DNA of 64,000 nucleotides, from assembly GCA_002009975.1 (NCBI GenBank), contig MTLP01000036.1:1-64000 (forward strand), given 5' to 3'. This document shows positions 19,544 to 28,379 of this stretch, in pieces. The notes beneath the pieces were generated by a model. It was not told the origin of the DNA. It did not search any database and saw only the letters and a program-made list of their open reading frames with translations. The stretch comes from Thermococcus sp. JdFR-02. Lineage in GTDB: Archaea > Methanobacteriota_B > Thermococci > Thermococcales > Thermococcaceae. Each line of letters starts with the position of its first letter. Positions within the stretch are counted from its first letter, which is position 1. A program made the position numbers and the translations under genes.

Positions 19544-20914
19544 ATGAAAATTCTAATGCTTGGTTTTGAATTTTTACCAGTAAAAGTGGGTGGATTGGCT
19601 GAGGCATTAACGAGCATAGCAGAATCCCTTGCTAAGCTTGGAAACGAGGTTTTGGTTTTTACGCCTTCTCATGGACTTAAAGAGGGCAAAGAGTATGCAT
19701 CATTTAAAATAAGTGTCAATGGTGAATGGAAAGAGGTTAAAGCTTATGAGAGAATTCAAAATGGAGTTAGGGTTTTTGCTTTAAGCGATTATGTGCTGGA
19801 CAATGAAGATGTATACGGACCCGGATGGGAGGGAATGTTAAATAAAATAGTCCACTTTGCAAAAGCAAGTGCTGGATTGATGAATGAGATTATAAAAAGG
19901 GAAGAAAAGCCCGAGGTTTTGCACTTCCATGATTGGCACACCGTTCTTGCTGCAGCTTTGCTTAAGAAGTACTTCCAACTTAAGAGTGTCTTTACAATTC
20001 ATAGACTTAACAAATCCAAGATACCCGCTCACTACTTACATGAAGCCAATTTAAGTGAATTAGCTCCTTACCCAGACATAGATCCAGAGCATGTTGGGGC
20101 ATATATAGCTGATATAGTCACAACGGTTAGCAAAAGCTATCTCTGGGAAGAGTGGGAGTTCTTTAAAAACTTTCAAGGGAAAGCGACTTACGTCTATAAC
20201 GGAATTGCCTGCGATTTCTGGAATGAGGAGCTTTTAGAGAACAAAGATTTGCCAAGACATGAGAGGAGGAAGATAATACTTGAAAACCTTGGACTGAAAG
20301 ACGGTATAGCCTTTATGTTCATCGGGCGTTTTGATAGAGGACAAAAAGGCGTTGATACTCTGTTAAAGGCAATTGAAATTTTAACCGAGAAGCCAGAGTT
20401 CAAAAAGCTGCGCTTTATAATAATTGGAAAAGGAGACCCAGAGCTTGAAAAACTTGCTCATGATTTGGGAAGCAAATATCCCGAGAATGTTAAGGTAATA
20501 ACTAAGATGCTAAAAAGAGAGTTCACAAGAGAGCTTTATGGAAGCGTGGATTTCGTAATAGTTCCTTCTTACTTTGAGCCATTTGGATTAGTGCAAATGG
20601 AAGCAATGTGCCTAGGAGCAATTCCAATAGGTTCAGCCGTTGGAGGTATTAAGGACACCATAGTAAGCTTAGAGGAAGACAAAGAGAATGCAACTGGTAT
20701 TTTGGTTCCTCCAAGAGATGCCTTTGCTTTAGCTCAAGCGATATTAAAAATGGCACAGATAAGGGAAGAAGATCCTGAGCTTTTGAAGAAGATGAGAGCA
20801 AATGGAAAGAGAAGGGCAAAGGAAGTATTCACTTGGGAAAATGCTGGCAGGAGATATTTAAAAGCTTACAGAAATGAGATTGATAAAGCTATTCCTTTCA
20901 TAGAGCCCAAGTAA
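19544..20914 (+). CDS. glgA: Glycogen/starch synthase (GT5)
   Basis: A 456-residue GT-B glycosyltransferase. The donor loop near the N-terminus reads FLPVKVGGLAEALTSIAESLA (K-V-G-G-L). HFHDWHTVLAAALL follows, and then the C-terminal domain with FIGRFDRGQKGVDTLLKAIE and the EPFGLVQMEAMCLGAIPIGSAVGG nucleotide-binding motif. It transfers glucose from ADP- or UDP-glucose to glycogen; archaeal members are about 450 residues. A TTG lies at 19541, but the ATG at 19544 is better spaced from GAGGTG. Coupling to trmBL1 puts storage synthesis under the same sugar signal as uptake. Confidence 0.88.
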   Translation: MKILMLGFEFLPVKVGGLAEALTSIAESLAKLGNEVLVFTPSHGLKEGKEYASFKISVNGEWKEVKAYERIQNGVRVFALSDYVLDNEDVYGPGWEGMLNKIVHFAKASAGLMNEIIKREEKPEVLHFHDWHTVLAAALLKKYFQLKSVFTIHRLNKSKIPAHYLHEANLSELAPYPDIDPEHVGAYIADIVTTVSKSYLWEEWEFFKNFQGKATYVYNGIACDFWNEELLENKDLPRHERRKIILENLGLKDGIAFMFIGRFDRGQKGVDTLLKAIEILTEKPEFKKLRFIIIGKGDPELEKLAHDLGSKYPENVKVITKMLKREFTRELYGSVDFVIVPSYFEPFGLVQMEAMCLGAIPIGSAVGGIKDTIVSLEEDKENATGILVPPRDAFALAQAILKMAQIREEDPELLKKMRANGKRRAKEVFTWENAGRRYLKAYRNEIDKAIPFIEPK

Positions 20915-20926
20915 CTTGGTGATAAA

Positions 20927-21382
20927 ATGAACTGTCCTTTTTGTTTTCCTTCTTTAGATGTCTTACTTTATGAGAATGATTTGATTAAAATTTTAATAGA
21001 CTCTTACCCAGCCAACAGAGGACACCTCCTAATTGTCCCAAAAAGGCACGTTGAAAAGTGGGAGGATTTAACTTCTGAAGAAAAGCAAGCCCTTATGAAG
21101 GGGATTGATTTAGCGATCGAAATTCTCAAGAAAGTTCTCAAGCCAGATGGATTTAATTTGGGTATGAACCTTGGTGAAGCAGCAGGTCAGACGGTGAGGC
21201 ATTTGCATTTACACATTATACCCAGATACAAAGGAGACTCAAACTTCCCAAGAGGAGGGGTTAGAAAAGCAGTTTTAGATATCGAAGATGAGAACTTAAG
21301 CCTAAAAGAAAAGTGGATAAAAAACAGGCTTAGCAAAGAAGAAATGCACAAATTGAAAGAGGAGTTTACAAAAATATTTTAA
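20927..21382 (+). CDS. HIT-family nucleotide hydrolase/transferase
   Basis: A 151-residue histidine-triad protein. The N-terminal CPFC can bind zinc. Core motifs are RGHLLIVPKRHVEKWEDL and the triad HLHLHIIPRY, whose middle His is nucleotidylated in the family. Substrates of such proteins are AMP-lysine-like or dinucleoside polyphosphates, sometimes sugar-nucleotides. It sits 12 bases after glgA on the same strand, so it is probably in that operon; a link to nucleotide-sugar turnover is only an inference. Confidence 0.85.
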   Translation: MNCPFCFPSLDVLLYENDLIKILIDSYPANRGHLLIVPKRHVEKWEDLTSEEKQALMKGIDLAIEILKKVLKPDGFNLGMNLGEAAGQTVRHLHLHIIPRYKGDSNFPRGGVRKAVLDIEDENLSLKEKWIKNRLSKEEMHKLKEEFTKIF

Positions 21383-21675
21383 GGCTCGTAAACGTCTGCT
21401 TCAGCAGCATAACATAGGAATGCGAGCAACTTTTCAAGTTCTTCTTTTGTAAAGATCTTCTCTACTATTTCATCTTTGTCATATCTTTCAAGAAATGCTT
21501 TTATCTTTTTTAGTTTATCAAGATCACCTTGAAGCTCTAAAGAACGTTGATTAAACTCCCAAGCAGTGTGAGGGCTTTCAAAAACTCTATTTTGAACGTC
21601 TACAAGCTTTATGGTTAGTTTTCCTATACCTTTTTCAACCAATTCTAATAATTCCCCAACTTTCATCTTCCTCAC
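21379..21675 (-). CDS. Conserved hypothetical protein
   Basis: A 98-residue acidic, helix-rich cytoplasmic protein (LELVEKGIGKLTIKLVDVQNRV, LEKLLAFLCYAAEADVYEP) that I do not recognise. No Cys pairs, no membrane segment. It ends tail-to-tail with the HIT gene, overlapping 4 bases. GTG at 21675 or ATG at 21666 may be the start; neither has a strong ribosome binding site. Codon use looks like the neighbours, so I take it as real. Confidence 0.55.
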   Translation of the reverse strand: MRKMKVGELLELVEKGIGKLTIKLVDVQNRVFESPHTAWEFNQRSLELQGDLDKLKKIKAFLERYDKDEIVEKIFTKEELEKLLAFLCYAAEADVYEP

Positions 21676-21717
21676 AAAAGAAAATAGGAGAAAGGCTATT
21701 TATACGTAACGCTACCT

Positions 21718-23565
21718 TCACAGTTCGCTTGGGAATTTAATCGCATTAAACGGACACAGCTGATTACAAATCCCACAGCCGGTGCATATTAATGGATCAA
21801 TCATAACCTTCTTTTTCTCTGTATCGTAAACTAACGCTGGACATCCTGTTAGTGAAATACAAGCTTTACACCCTGTACATTTCTCTTCCACGACCTTTGG
21901 TATTTCCCCAATTTCCCCTCTTCTCAAAACTGGAATTATGCATTCTCTTTTTGCAATTATTACCGCAGGTCCCTTAAATTGCATGGCTTCTTTTATTGCC
22001 TCCTTTGTTTCTTTTAGATTGTATGGATCAACTGTTTTAACAAACTTAACCCCCAACCCCTTAACAACACTTTCAATGTCAATCTCGTTAAATTGCCTTC
22101 CAGTTTCACTTTGCCCAGTTCCTGGATGGGGTTGATGACCAGTCATAGCAGTTGTCCTATTATCTAAAATAAGCACTAAAACGTCCAAGTTTTTGTAAAC
22201 TGCATCAACTAATGGTGGAATTCCATTGTGGAAAAAGGTAGAATCTCCAATTGTTGCAACAATCTTTTTGTTCATAGCTATACTTTGACCATTAGCTAAA
22301 CTTATACTTGCTCCCATTACAAATTCTGTCCAAATCGCTTCCAATGGAGGCAATAATGAGAGAGCATAGCAGCCAATATCTCCATGAATTGGGAGTTCGT
22401 CTCTCTTATACCCAAGCTCTCTTAGAGCATCAAGCAAAGCCCTATAGCTACCTCTATGGGGACAGCCAGGACACATTGTGGGTGGTCTTTGGGGAGCTAA
22501 CTTTTCAGCTTCCTCAACTTCTCTAGGCTTTTGGTAAGCTTTAGCCTCTTCTCCAAGAAGCTTTAACAGAGCTTCTCTAACGATTTTTGGTGTTAGTTCT
22601 CCTTCCACAGGCAAATGCTTTGTCCTTTTTCCGTAAATTGGAATTGAAATTGCCTCTTCTTGAGCAATTACCTTAACCTCTTCTTCAACAAAAGAGGCAC
22701 CGTCTTCAACCACAATTACCTTTTCAACGCTCTTTAAGAACTCTGCAACCAATTTTTTCGGCATCGGATGAGGAGTTGAGAGCTTTAGAATTTTAAAATT
22801 ATCATTAATTTTGGCTAAAGCTTCTTTGACGTAATTGTAAGGTGCCCCAACAGTTATTATGCCATACTTTCCCTTCCCTTCAATCCAATTAAAGTTTAAA
22901 CTTTCAAACTCTTCTCTAATCTTTTCCAAGGTTTCGTTTAACCATTTGTGTCTCTGTAGATTTCCCTTCATTGAAGCTCTAACATATCTCAAAATATCTT
23001 TTTCAAACTTTGCTTCTCTGTTAAGTTTAAGGAACTCTCCAACTTCAACGTTTGCTGTGGTATGGTTAACCCTTGTTGTCGTTCTAAAGATAACAGGGAC
23101 TTTATATCTCTCGCTTAGCTCAAAGGCATATTTTATCAGATCATGAGCTTCTTGAGGATCATAAGGTTCCAAAACAGGTAAAAGAGCTATTTTACCATAA
23201 TACCTATCATCCTGTTCTGTTTGTGATGTATGGGGTCCAGGATCATCTGCAACCAAAATTACTAAGCCTCCCTCAACACCTGAATAAGCAAGACTCATTA
23301 GAGGATCAGCGGCTACATTTAATCCAACACACTTCATTGTAACCAAAGTTCTTAAGCCAGCATAAGCTACTCCAGCTGCTTCTTCCAAAGCGACTTTTTC
23401 ATTAGGTGCCCATTCGGCAAAAACTGATTTATCAAGAGAAGCTATCGTCTCAATAATTTCAGTTGAGGGTGTTCCAGGATAACCAGTTGCAAAAGCTATT
23501 CCACTCTCCAACGCTCCATAAGCTATTGCCTCATTGCCCATCAAAAGTTTTTGAGTCTTTTCCAT
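21718..23565 (-). CDS. iorA: Indolepyruvate ferredoxin oxidoreductase alpha subunit
   Basis: About 615 residues. The N-terminal half has the pyrimidine domain opening MGNEAIAYGALESG, then GYPGTPSTEI. The TPP-binding domain carries CPGCPHRGSY and the GDSTFFHNGIPPLVDA motif. The C-terminus has two 4Fe-4S motifs, CTGCKACISLTGCP and CTGCGICNQLCP. IorAB oxidatively decarboxylates aryl pyruvates from aromatic amino acids to aryl-acetyl-CoA, reducing ferredoxin. The beta subunit gene usually next door is absent; both neighbours are small unrelated proteins. The ATG at 23565 or 23568 follows GGTGGTG. Confidence 0.93.
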   Translation of the reverse strand: MEKTQKLLMGNEAIAYGALESGIAFATGYPGTPSTEIIETIASLDKSVFAEWAPNEKVALEEAAGVAYAGLRTLVTMKCVGLNVAADPLMSLAYSGVEGGLVILVADDPGPHTSQTEQDDRYYGKIALLPVLEPYDPQEAHDLIKYAFELSERYKVPVIFRTTTRVNHTTANVEVGEFLKLNREAKFEKDILRYVRASMKGNLQRHKWLNETLEKIREEFESLNFNWIEGKGKYGIITVGAPYNYVKEALAKINDNFKILKLSTPHPMPKKLVAEFLKSVEKVIVVEDGASFVEEEVKVIAQEEAISIPIYGKRTKHLPVEGELTPKIVREALLKLLGEEAKAYQKPREVEEAEKLAPQRPPTMCPGCPHRGSYRALLDALRELGYKRDELPIHGDIGCYALSLLPPLEAIWTEFVMGASISLANGQSIAMNKKIVATIGDSTFFHNGIPPLVDAVYKNLDVLVLILDNRTTAMTGHQPHPGTGQSETGRQFNEIDIESVVKGLGVKFVKTVDPYNLKETKEAIKEAMQFKGPAVIIAKRECIIPVLRRGEIGEIPKVVEEKCTGCKACISLTGCPALVYDTEKKKVMIDPLICTGCGICNQLCPFNAIKFPSEL

Positions 23566-23649
23566 CATCACCACCAAATAAAATCTTTTACAAACATATA
23601 AAACTTATAATTAGAAGTATTCACAGAAAAAGCGAAAAATTTTCGGAAT

Positions 23650-23889
23650 CTATTTCTTATACCAGTACTTTGCATAGGCATCAAAAACTCTACCGTAAGC
23701 CCTGAAGGTTATGTAACCAATTAGTGTAAACGTGACAAGTATCATGAGTGTTGTTGGAGCGTCTGAAAACTTTAGCAGGGCATATACAAAGCCAACCATA
23801 GGAACCCCAACAACGATAATAATCACCGCCGCTATTATCCCCAAAAGAATTTTGTATCCATAACGCTCCATAAAAAGATCAAAATCCAT
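23650..23889 (-). CDS. Small two-helix membrane protein
   Basis: A 79-residue hypothetical protein with two hydrophobic helices (ILLGIIAAVIIIVVGVPMVGF and TTLMILVTFTLIGYI) and a charged tail RVFDAYAKYWYKK. No family recognised. The ATG at 23889 follows GGTGGTGAG and is preferred over the longer reading to 23907. It is followed by a short palindrome CGAAAAATTTTCG (about 23632-23644). Confidence 0.6.
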   Translation of the reverse strand: MDFDLFMERYGYKILLGIIAAVIIIVVGVPMVGFVYALLKFSDAPTTLMILVTFTLIGYITFRAYGRVFDAYAKYWYKK

Positions 23890-23931
23890 ACTCACCACCA
23901 AATTCAACTTACGCTGTGCAAAAATAAAAAC

Positions 23932-24621
23932 TTAACGCCTTGAGGTTATTTCCAGTACCATGAAGGTTCTAGCAACTGGATTTGGGTAAAGTTCCCAATT
24001 GAGTTTTTCATCAAAATTTATCGGTAATTCCCCATAAAGACCTCCCTCCTTTGGATCCAAGCTTTTTCCAAGTATTTTATCGCTTAAAATTTTCACTTCC
24101 ATGTATCTAGGTAAGCCGATCCTCACATGCCCCTTCTTCATTGCATACTCAATACCCCATTTTGCAGAATATATTCCAGCAAAGATTTCTGCAATTCTAA
24201 CTATTGTGCTTTCTTTTCCAATTGTTAGGATCTCTACTCCAGTTTCTTCCCAAAACTTCTTTGCTATTGGTTGTAGCTCTTTACCAAGTTCTAACCAAAT
24301 TCTTTTTCCCCTCTCAGAAATTCTCAAGGCTTCAATTGTTGGTTTGTCAAGTTGTCTTAGAGGCAATCCTCCCAATGTTGAATCTAAATGAATTACATCG
24401 GCTTTAGTTTCTCGAGCTAATTGTATAGCCAAAAGAACCTCATCCTTTATCGCCTTTCTGCCGCTCAAATCATAATCAAAAGGATCGCCATATTTTACAA
24501 TGCTCTTTTTTGCAGTTATGTAGGGTTTTTCAACGTAAACAGCGGCAGTAGCTATCAGACCTAATGGATTATATTCCTCATCCAATACTGCTCCCCCTGT
24601 ATCAGAAGCAACTATTTTCAT
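23932..24621 (-). CDS. DUF4152 family protein, probable RNase H-like fold
   Basis: A 229-residue protein starting MKIVASDTGGAVLDEEYNPLG, an acidic first strand followed by turns as in RNase H-like folds. A second acidic cluster is VIHLDSTLGGLPLRQLD (about 75-95). I place it in DUF4152; from memory a P. furiosus member has an RNase H-like structure with exonuclease activity, which I cannot verify here. The ATG follows GGGGTGAGAG. Stand-alone gene. Confidence 0.6.
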   Translation of the reverse strand: MKIVASDTGGAVLDEEYNPLGLIATAAVYVEKPYITAKKSIVKYGDPFDYDLSGRKAIKDEVLLAIQLARETKADVIHLDSTLGGLPLRQLDKPTIEALRISERGKRIWLELGKELQPIAKKFWEETGVEILTIGKESTIVRIAEIFAGIYSAKWGIEYAMKKGHVRIGLPRYMEVKILSDKILGKSLDPKEGGLYGELPINFDEKLNWELYPNPVARTFMVLEITSRR

Positions 24622-24789
24622 ACTCTCACCCCATTAATTTGTGACATCAAGAATAAATGGTTAGAGTTCGATCATCACTTCTCAGCATTTGACAAACTCG
24701 CCATCTACACTAAAAACTTCCTTAACAGCCTTATTAAGTTAACTAAGCTTTAAAAGCTAAACGTGTTAAACATTGACTAAGGTGTTATT

Positions 24790-25224
24790 ATGAACGTTGA
24801 AAAGGTTATAGAGTCTTTAGGGGGAGAAATGCTCAATGTGGGAAAGCCTGTAAAGACAGTCGCTCAAGCTGCTAAGGCTACGAAGGCTTCCCCAAAACAA
24901 ATCATAAAATCCCTTGTGCTAATCTCTGAAAAAGGTCCAATATTAGCAATAGTAGATGGGGAATCAAAAGTTAGCTTTGAAAAAATTGAACAGCATTTTG
25001 GAAAGGTTAGATTGGCAACTCCAGAAGAGGTTAGAAAAATAACGGGGTTTGAAATTGGAGGGGTTCCTCCCGTAGGCATTAACATTAAAACAGTCATAGA
25101 TCCCAAGGTTCTTGAAAATGAGTTTGTAATTGGTGGAGGAGGAAGAATAGACAAACTCTGTAAACTTAACCCAAAAAAGATAATTGAGTATCAGAGAGCA
25201 GAAGTAATTGAGATTAGAAAATAA
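24790..25224 (+). CDS. YbaK/EbsC family aminoacyl-tRNA deacylase
   Basis: A 144-residue single-domain YbaK/ProX-type protein. The conserved region runs from TVAQAAKATKASPKQIIKSL with the catalytic-type Lys, through AIVDGESKVSFEKIEQ, to GFEIGGVPPVGI and FVIGGGGR. Relatives hydrolyse mischarged tRNAs, such as Cys- or Ala-tRNA(Pro), in trans. Length is normal for a free-standing member. The ATG follows AAGGTG; tail-to-tail abutment with the next gene. Confidence 0.88.
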   Translation: MNVEKVIESLGGEMLNVGKPVKTVAQAAKATKASPKQIIKSLVLISEKGPILAIVDGESKVSFEKIEQHFGKVRLATPEEVRKITGFEIGGVPPVGINIKTVIDPKVLENEFVIGGGGRIDKLCKLNPKKIIEYQRAEVIEIRK

Positions 25225-25545
25225 TCAGGGTATTTCCTTATCGTAAATCCTTAACGCATCTTCTCTAATGCTCTTTGCGATTTCCTCCGTTACACTTTCT
25301 AAAGCTAATTGATAGTTCTTGTATTTTTCAATCACATCATAAATGTCGGGATATCTAACCTTCATCATTCCCAAAGTTCCTTCTGGAGGTATGAGCATTC
25401 CCAAATCTCTATAAAGCAAGTAAGCGCTTATCCTAAATAAGACTCCAAGATAGTGGGAAAAGGCTATTTGGTAATTACCCTCTTCAAATGCCTTATTTGC
25501 TAAATCCATTATCTCATTAATCTTCTGTAACATTTCCTCTTCCAT
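25225..25545 (-). CDS. Conserved hypothetical helical protein
   Basis: A 106-residue, nearly all-helical acidic protein (INEIMDLANKAFEEGNYQIAFSHYLGVLFRISAYLLYRDLG). The A-x-x-A-F-E-E-G-N-Y-x-x-A-(F/L) pattern recalls TPR or HEPN-like helices, but no catalytic RxxxxH is present. Function unknown. It is divergent from the AI-2E-type membrane gene across a 57-base gap that holds a palindrome. Confidence 0.6.
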   Translation of the reverse strand: MEEEMLQKINEIMDLANKAFEEGNYQIAFSHYLGVLFRISAYLLYRDLGMLIPPEGTLGMMKVRYPDIYDVIEKYKNYQLALESVTEEIAKSIREDALRIYDKEIP

Positions 25546-25555
25546 ATCACATACC

Positions 25556-25571
25556 CCTAGATTTATCTAGG
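25556..25571. promoter_or_regulatory. Perfect palindrome in divergent promoter
   Basis: CCTAGATTTATCTAGG: 7-base arms CCTAGAT / ATCTAGG around TT. It lies 10 bases before the start codon of the minus-strand gene and about 32 bases before the plus-strand ATG. The position suits a shared operator; the regulator is unknown. Confidence 0.5.
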
Positions 25572-25602
25572 TTACATCCTAATTAAAACTTTGGAGATCA
25601 AG

Positions 25603-26610
25603 ATGAGGAGAGGGAACTTTTTAGTTTGGGTAGTAGTTATTTTATTTATATTCTATTTAGCATGGAGAGTCATAGAACCGCTGATATCACCGATATTCTT
25701 TGCTGCCGTGCTTGTTTATGCTGTAAATCCAATACACAAGCGACTATCCTCGAAAATAGGAGAAGAGAAATCGTTTATACTATTGACAATACTGCTTGTT
25801 CTGATAGTTGTTATGATAACGGTTGAACTCATACTTCTCTTTAAAAAGGTCATGGAATCTGTTTATACCTACGTTGATCTGTTCCTAAAATGGTTTGAGA
25901 CTTTAACTTTGCCTTTTGGAATGGAAGAGGCAATACAAAAAGCCTATTCCCAGATAATGCCAAAGCTCTCAGAATACACGATAAATTACACCCTTTCAAT
26001 TCCAAAATACCTAATCCAAACGGTGATATTTTTAGCAGTCTTTTACTACTTCCTAACTCATGCAGAGAGTATAAAGATGGAGATATACAGCCTATTACCG
26101 AGAGATAATAGAGAGTTAGCCGAGAAGCTTTTAAGAAGAGCGGATCTAACTTTGCAAGCTTTGATTAGATCATGGCTGCTCTTAAACATCGCAAAAGGAA
26201 TAGTAATGACAGCAGGATTTCTAATTTTTGGCGTTACAGATTTAGCGGGTTCAATTGGTGCTGGACTGTTCACAATACTTTTCAGCTTTATTCCTCTATT
26301 TGAAGGTTGGATGGTGTGGCTTATCGGAGCAATATATCTTATAAAAAATGGTAATCCCACAACAGCGTTGCTATTGTCGATTTATGGATTTACTCTAGTC
26401 TCTCCCCTACCAGACTTTACAATAAGACCAAAAATCGTGGCTAAAGAAGCCAAATTAGATTCCATGATGGTTCTAATTGGAATGATTGGTGGAACAATGG
26501 CTTTTGGACTAAAAGGATTAATTGCTGGTCCTATAGTTCTAAATCTCGTCTCAGCTTTGATAAAGGAGTGGAAAAGACATGAAAGAGCTAAAGCAGTAAT
26601 CATAGAGTAG
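25603..26610 (+). CDS. AI-2E family (PerM-type) transporter
   Basis: A 335-residue membrane protein with about eight hydrophobic segments. The hallmark C-terminal region contains FGLKGLIAGPIVLNLVSALI, the G-L-x-G-x-(I/V)-x-G-P motif of AI-2E/PerM permeases, and SFIPLFEGWMVWLIGA before it. Bacterial members export AI-2 or exchange ions; the archaeal substrate is unknown. The ATG at 25603 follows GGAGATC. The 3' end overlaps the convergent nicotinamidase gene by 11 bases. Confidence 0.85.
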   Translation: MRRGNFLVWVVVILFIFYLAWRVIEPLISPIFFAAVLVYAVNPIHKRLSSKIGEEKSFILLTILLVLIVVMITVELILLFKKVMESVYTYVDLFLKWFETLTLPFGMEEAIQKAYSQIMPKLSEYTINYTLSIPKYLIQTVIFLAVFYYFLTHAESIKMEIYSLLPRDNRELAEKLLRRADLTLQALIRSWLLLNIAKGIVMTAGFLIFGVTDLAGSIGAGLFTILFSFIPLFEGWMVWLIGAIYLIKNGNPTTALLLSIYGFTLVSPLPDFTIRPKIVAKEAKLDSMMVLIGMIGGTMAFGLKGLIAGPIVLNLVSALIKEWKRHERAKAVIIE

Positions 26611-27136
26611 CTATCTCAGCACCTTTTTCTTCCAGTTCTTTTATGACCTTTTCTTCGTCTTCTGGCTTAATGCCTTTAATAGCATCTTTTAAAATAACAA
26701 CCTCAAATCCAAGCTTTAAAGCGTCTAAAGCCGTTGCCCTAACACAGTACTCCGTTGCAACCCCACAGATATAAACCTTCTTAACGCCTTTCTCTTTCAG
26801 TATTTGCTCCAAATTTGTGCCTTCAAAACCAGAATAAGCCTCCTTATCCGGTTTATCAGCTTTTGAGATTATTATTGCATCTTCCGGTAATTTAATGACG
26901 AATTCTGCACCTTCCGTATTCTGAACACAGTGCTTGGGCCAAATTCCCCCATATTCCTTAAAACTCATGTGATTTTCAGGGTGCCAGTCTCTTGTTGCAA
27001 CAATTAGGGCATTTCTTTTCTTAAAAAGCTCAATATATTTCTCTATTCTTGGAATTATCTTATCTCCATTTGGAACTGGCAACGCTCCACCAGGCATGAA
27101 ATCCTTCTGCATATCAACAATTATTAGGGCTTCCAT
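26600..27136 (-). CDS. pncA: Nicotinamidase
   Basis: A 178-residue isochorismatase-fold amidase. Catalytic triad: Asp8 in VDMQKDF, Lys92 in SKADKPD and Cys131 in CGVATEYCVRATA. Metal ligands are Asp50 and His52 (TRDWHPENH) and His69 (WPKHC). These match the P. horikoshii enzyme two residues offset. It hydrolyses nicotinamide to nicotinate for NAD salvage. The ATG at 27136 is chosen because GGTGG precedes it by 5 bases. Confidence 0.92.
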   Translation of the reverse strand: MEALIIVDMQKDFMPGGALPVPNGDKIIPRIEKYIELFKKRNALIVATRDWHPENHMSFKEYGGIWPKHCVQNTEGAEFVIKLPEDAIIISKADKPDKEAYSGFEGTNLEQILKEKGVKKVYICGVATEYCVRATALDALKLGFEVVILKDAIKGIKPEDEEKVIKELEEKGAEIATL

Positions 27137-27178
27137 CTTTTCCACCGAACATATGTTCGATAAGGAACTATTTATCGT

Positions 27179-27580
27179 TTATCCCAAATCCAGCTTATCC
27201 CTAAACTTAAACATGTTCAAACCTTTATCCAGCCCGTAGAGATAGAGAACAATCCTTTTATCCAAGTCACCGTAACGTTTTGAAAACTCCTTAAGCTCCT
27301 CTAAAATCTCAAACTCATTCCAACCAAGTTCTTTTGCAATGTAGGAGAGCATTTCATTAAAAACATCGATTTTTTCCTCCTCTTCTTCAAGTTTTTCAGT
27401 GTTAATTACAAATTTATCTTCGATTACCTCAATAACTCCTTTTTCAATGGCATCATCTATCAGCTTCTTTGCTTCTTTAACCCCCATAATCCTCAATTTA
27501 AAAACAAGTATGCCAATTAGTTCTTGCTTCATAAACTCATTTGAGCCTTTGAAAAGAACAGCATCTTTCAATGCTTGCAC
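27179..27580 (-). CDS. DUF2240-like archaeal protein
   Basis: About 133 residues. The N-terminal half is LKDAVLFKGSNEFMKQELIGILVFKL, then EAKKLIDDAIEKGVIEVIEDKFVI, a winged-helix-like layout. A Glu-rich linker leads to a C-terminal helical domain. This resembles archaeal DUF2240; function unknown, nucleic-acid binding possible. GTG at 27580 follows GGTGAG; a TTG at 27583 is also possible. Confidence 0.55.
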   Translation of the reverse strand: MQALKDAVLFKGSNEFMKQELIGILVFKLRIMGVKEAKKLIDDAIEKGVIEVIEDKFVINTEKLEEEEEKIDVFNEMLSYIAKELGWNEFEILEELKEFSKRYGDLDKRIVLYLYGLDKGLNMFKFRDKLDLG

Positions 27581-27622
27581 CAAAACTCACCAAATAAAAT
27601 TAGACATAAAAAGATAAAAGGT

Positions 27623-28261
27623 TTAGGCTCCAGGTCCTCCTCCACCACCCCAGAAGAACATTTCAAATGGGAAGTTGAATAGACTTGAGAGTTTCCCTCC
27701 TGGAGATTCTGGGAACAGCATATAGGAGGTCCTCAAAGACTTAACTTTTTTCCCTTCAACTTCATAGATGTAAATTTTAACAACCGGCAAGAGAGGGTAT
27801 CCCTGGGTAATGACCACTTGATCAATCTTTCTAACAAGCAGTCCTTCTCTCACAACATCTTGAAGCTTGTATGCTTTTAAAATGCCAAAAGATGGCATTC
27901 CAAGCTTTTTCATATTCTCAATGTCAAATCTGTAGAATTCATCGTCTTCCATATCCTTAATGAGTTCAGACAATGTGAAATGAGTTCCTGTTAACGTGAA
28001 AGAGTATGTGGATAGGTAGTAGTCTGTGAACTTAAATGCCGAAATAGACCACAGAGTAAGACCAATTAAAAGCCACGGCAGCCATTTTTTGAGGAAAACC
28101 CTAAAACCATACTGTATCCCTTCAAATGCTGGCTTTTTTATTAAAAGAAAATCTCTGTTTTTATATGCACCAAGGGCTATGATCACCCAAGAGAATATAT
28201 AATACAAGAGAAGCATGAAGAGGTATGCACCATAAGAGGGAGCATGCTCATAGTACGCCAT
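27623..28261 (-). CDS. Hypothetical membrane protein with Gly-rich C-terminus
   Basis: A 212-residue protein. There are two N-terminal membrane helices (YLFMLLLYYIFSWVIIALGAY and WLPWLLIGLTLWSISAF) and a soluble domain of mixed strands (about 85-190). The end reads FFWGGGGGPGA. I recognise no family. The tail of five Gly is unusual and could be a flexible or sorting element. The ATG follows GGAGGTGG. Confidence 0.6.
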   Translation of the reverse strand: MAYYEHAPSYGAYLFMLLLYYIFSWVIIALGAYKNRDFLLIKKPAFEGIQYGFRVFLKKWLPWLLIGLTLWSISAFKFTDYYLSTYSFTLTGTHFTLSELIKDMEDDEFYRFDIENMKKLGMPSFGILKAYKLQDVVREGLLVRKIDQVVITQGYPLLPVVKIYIYEVEGKKVKSLRTSYMLFPESPGGKLSSLFNFPFEMFFWGGGGGPGA

Positions 28262-28379
28262 TCTACCACCTCCAACTAAATCTAGTTATGTTAATACTTT
28301 TTCGATATTTAAAACTTTTGCAGCATTGTAAAAGTTAAGGATAAAAAGAAGAACTTAAAATTAAACTTTGGTGAGTGCA

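Noticed and set aside
24660-24735. Minus-strand CTGA-GAA-GTGATGA, resembling the D'-C' core of a C/D box RNA
   Set aside because: No acceptable outer C box or D box at proper spacing; only 5 of 7 bases fit a C box. The stretch also reads as a short in-frame tail NKAVKEVFSVDGEFVKC, so it may be a decayed ORF.
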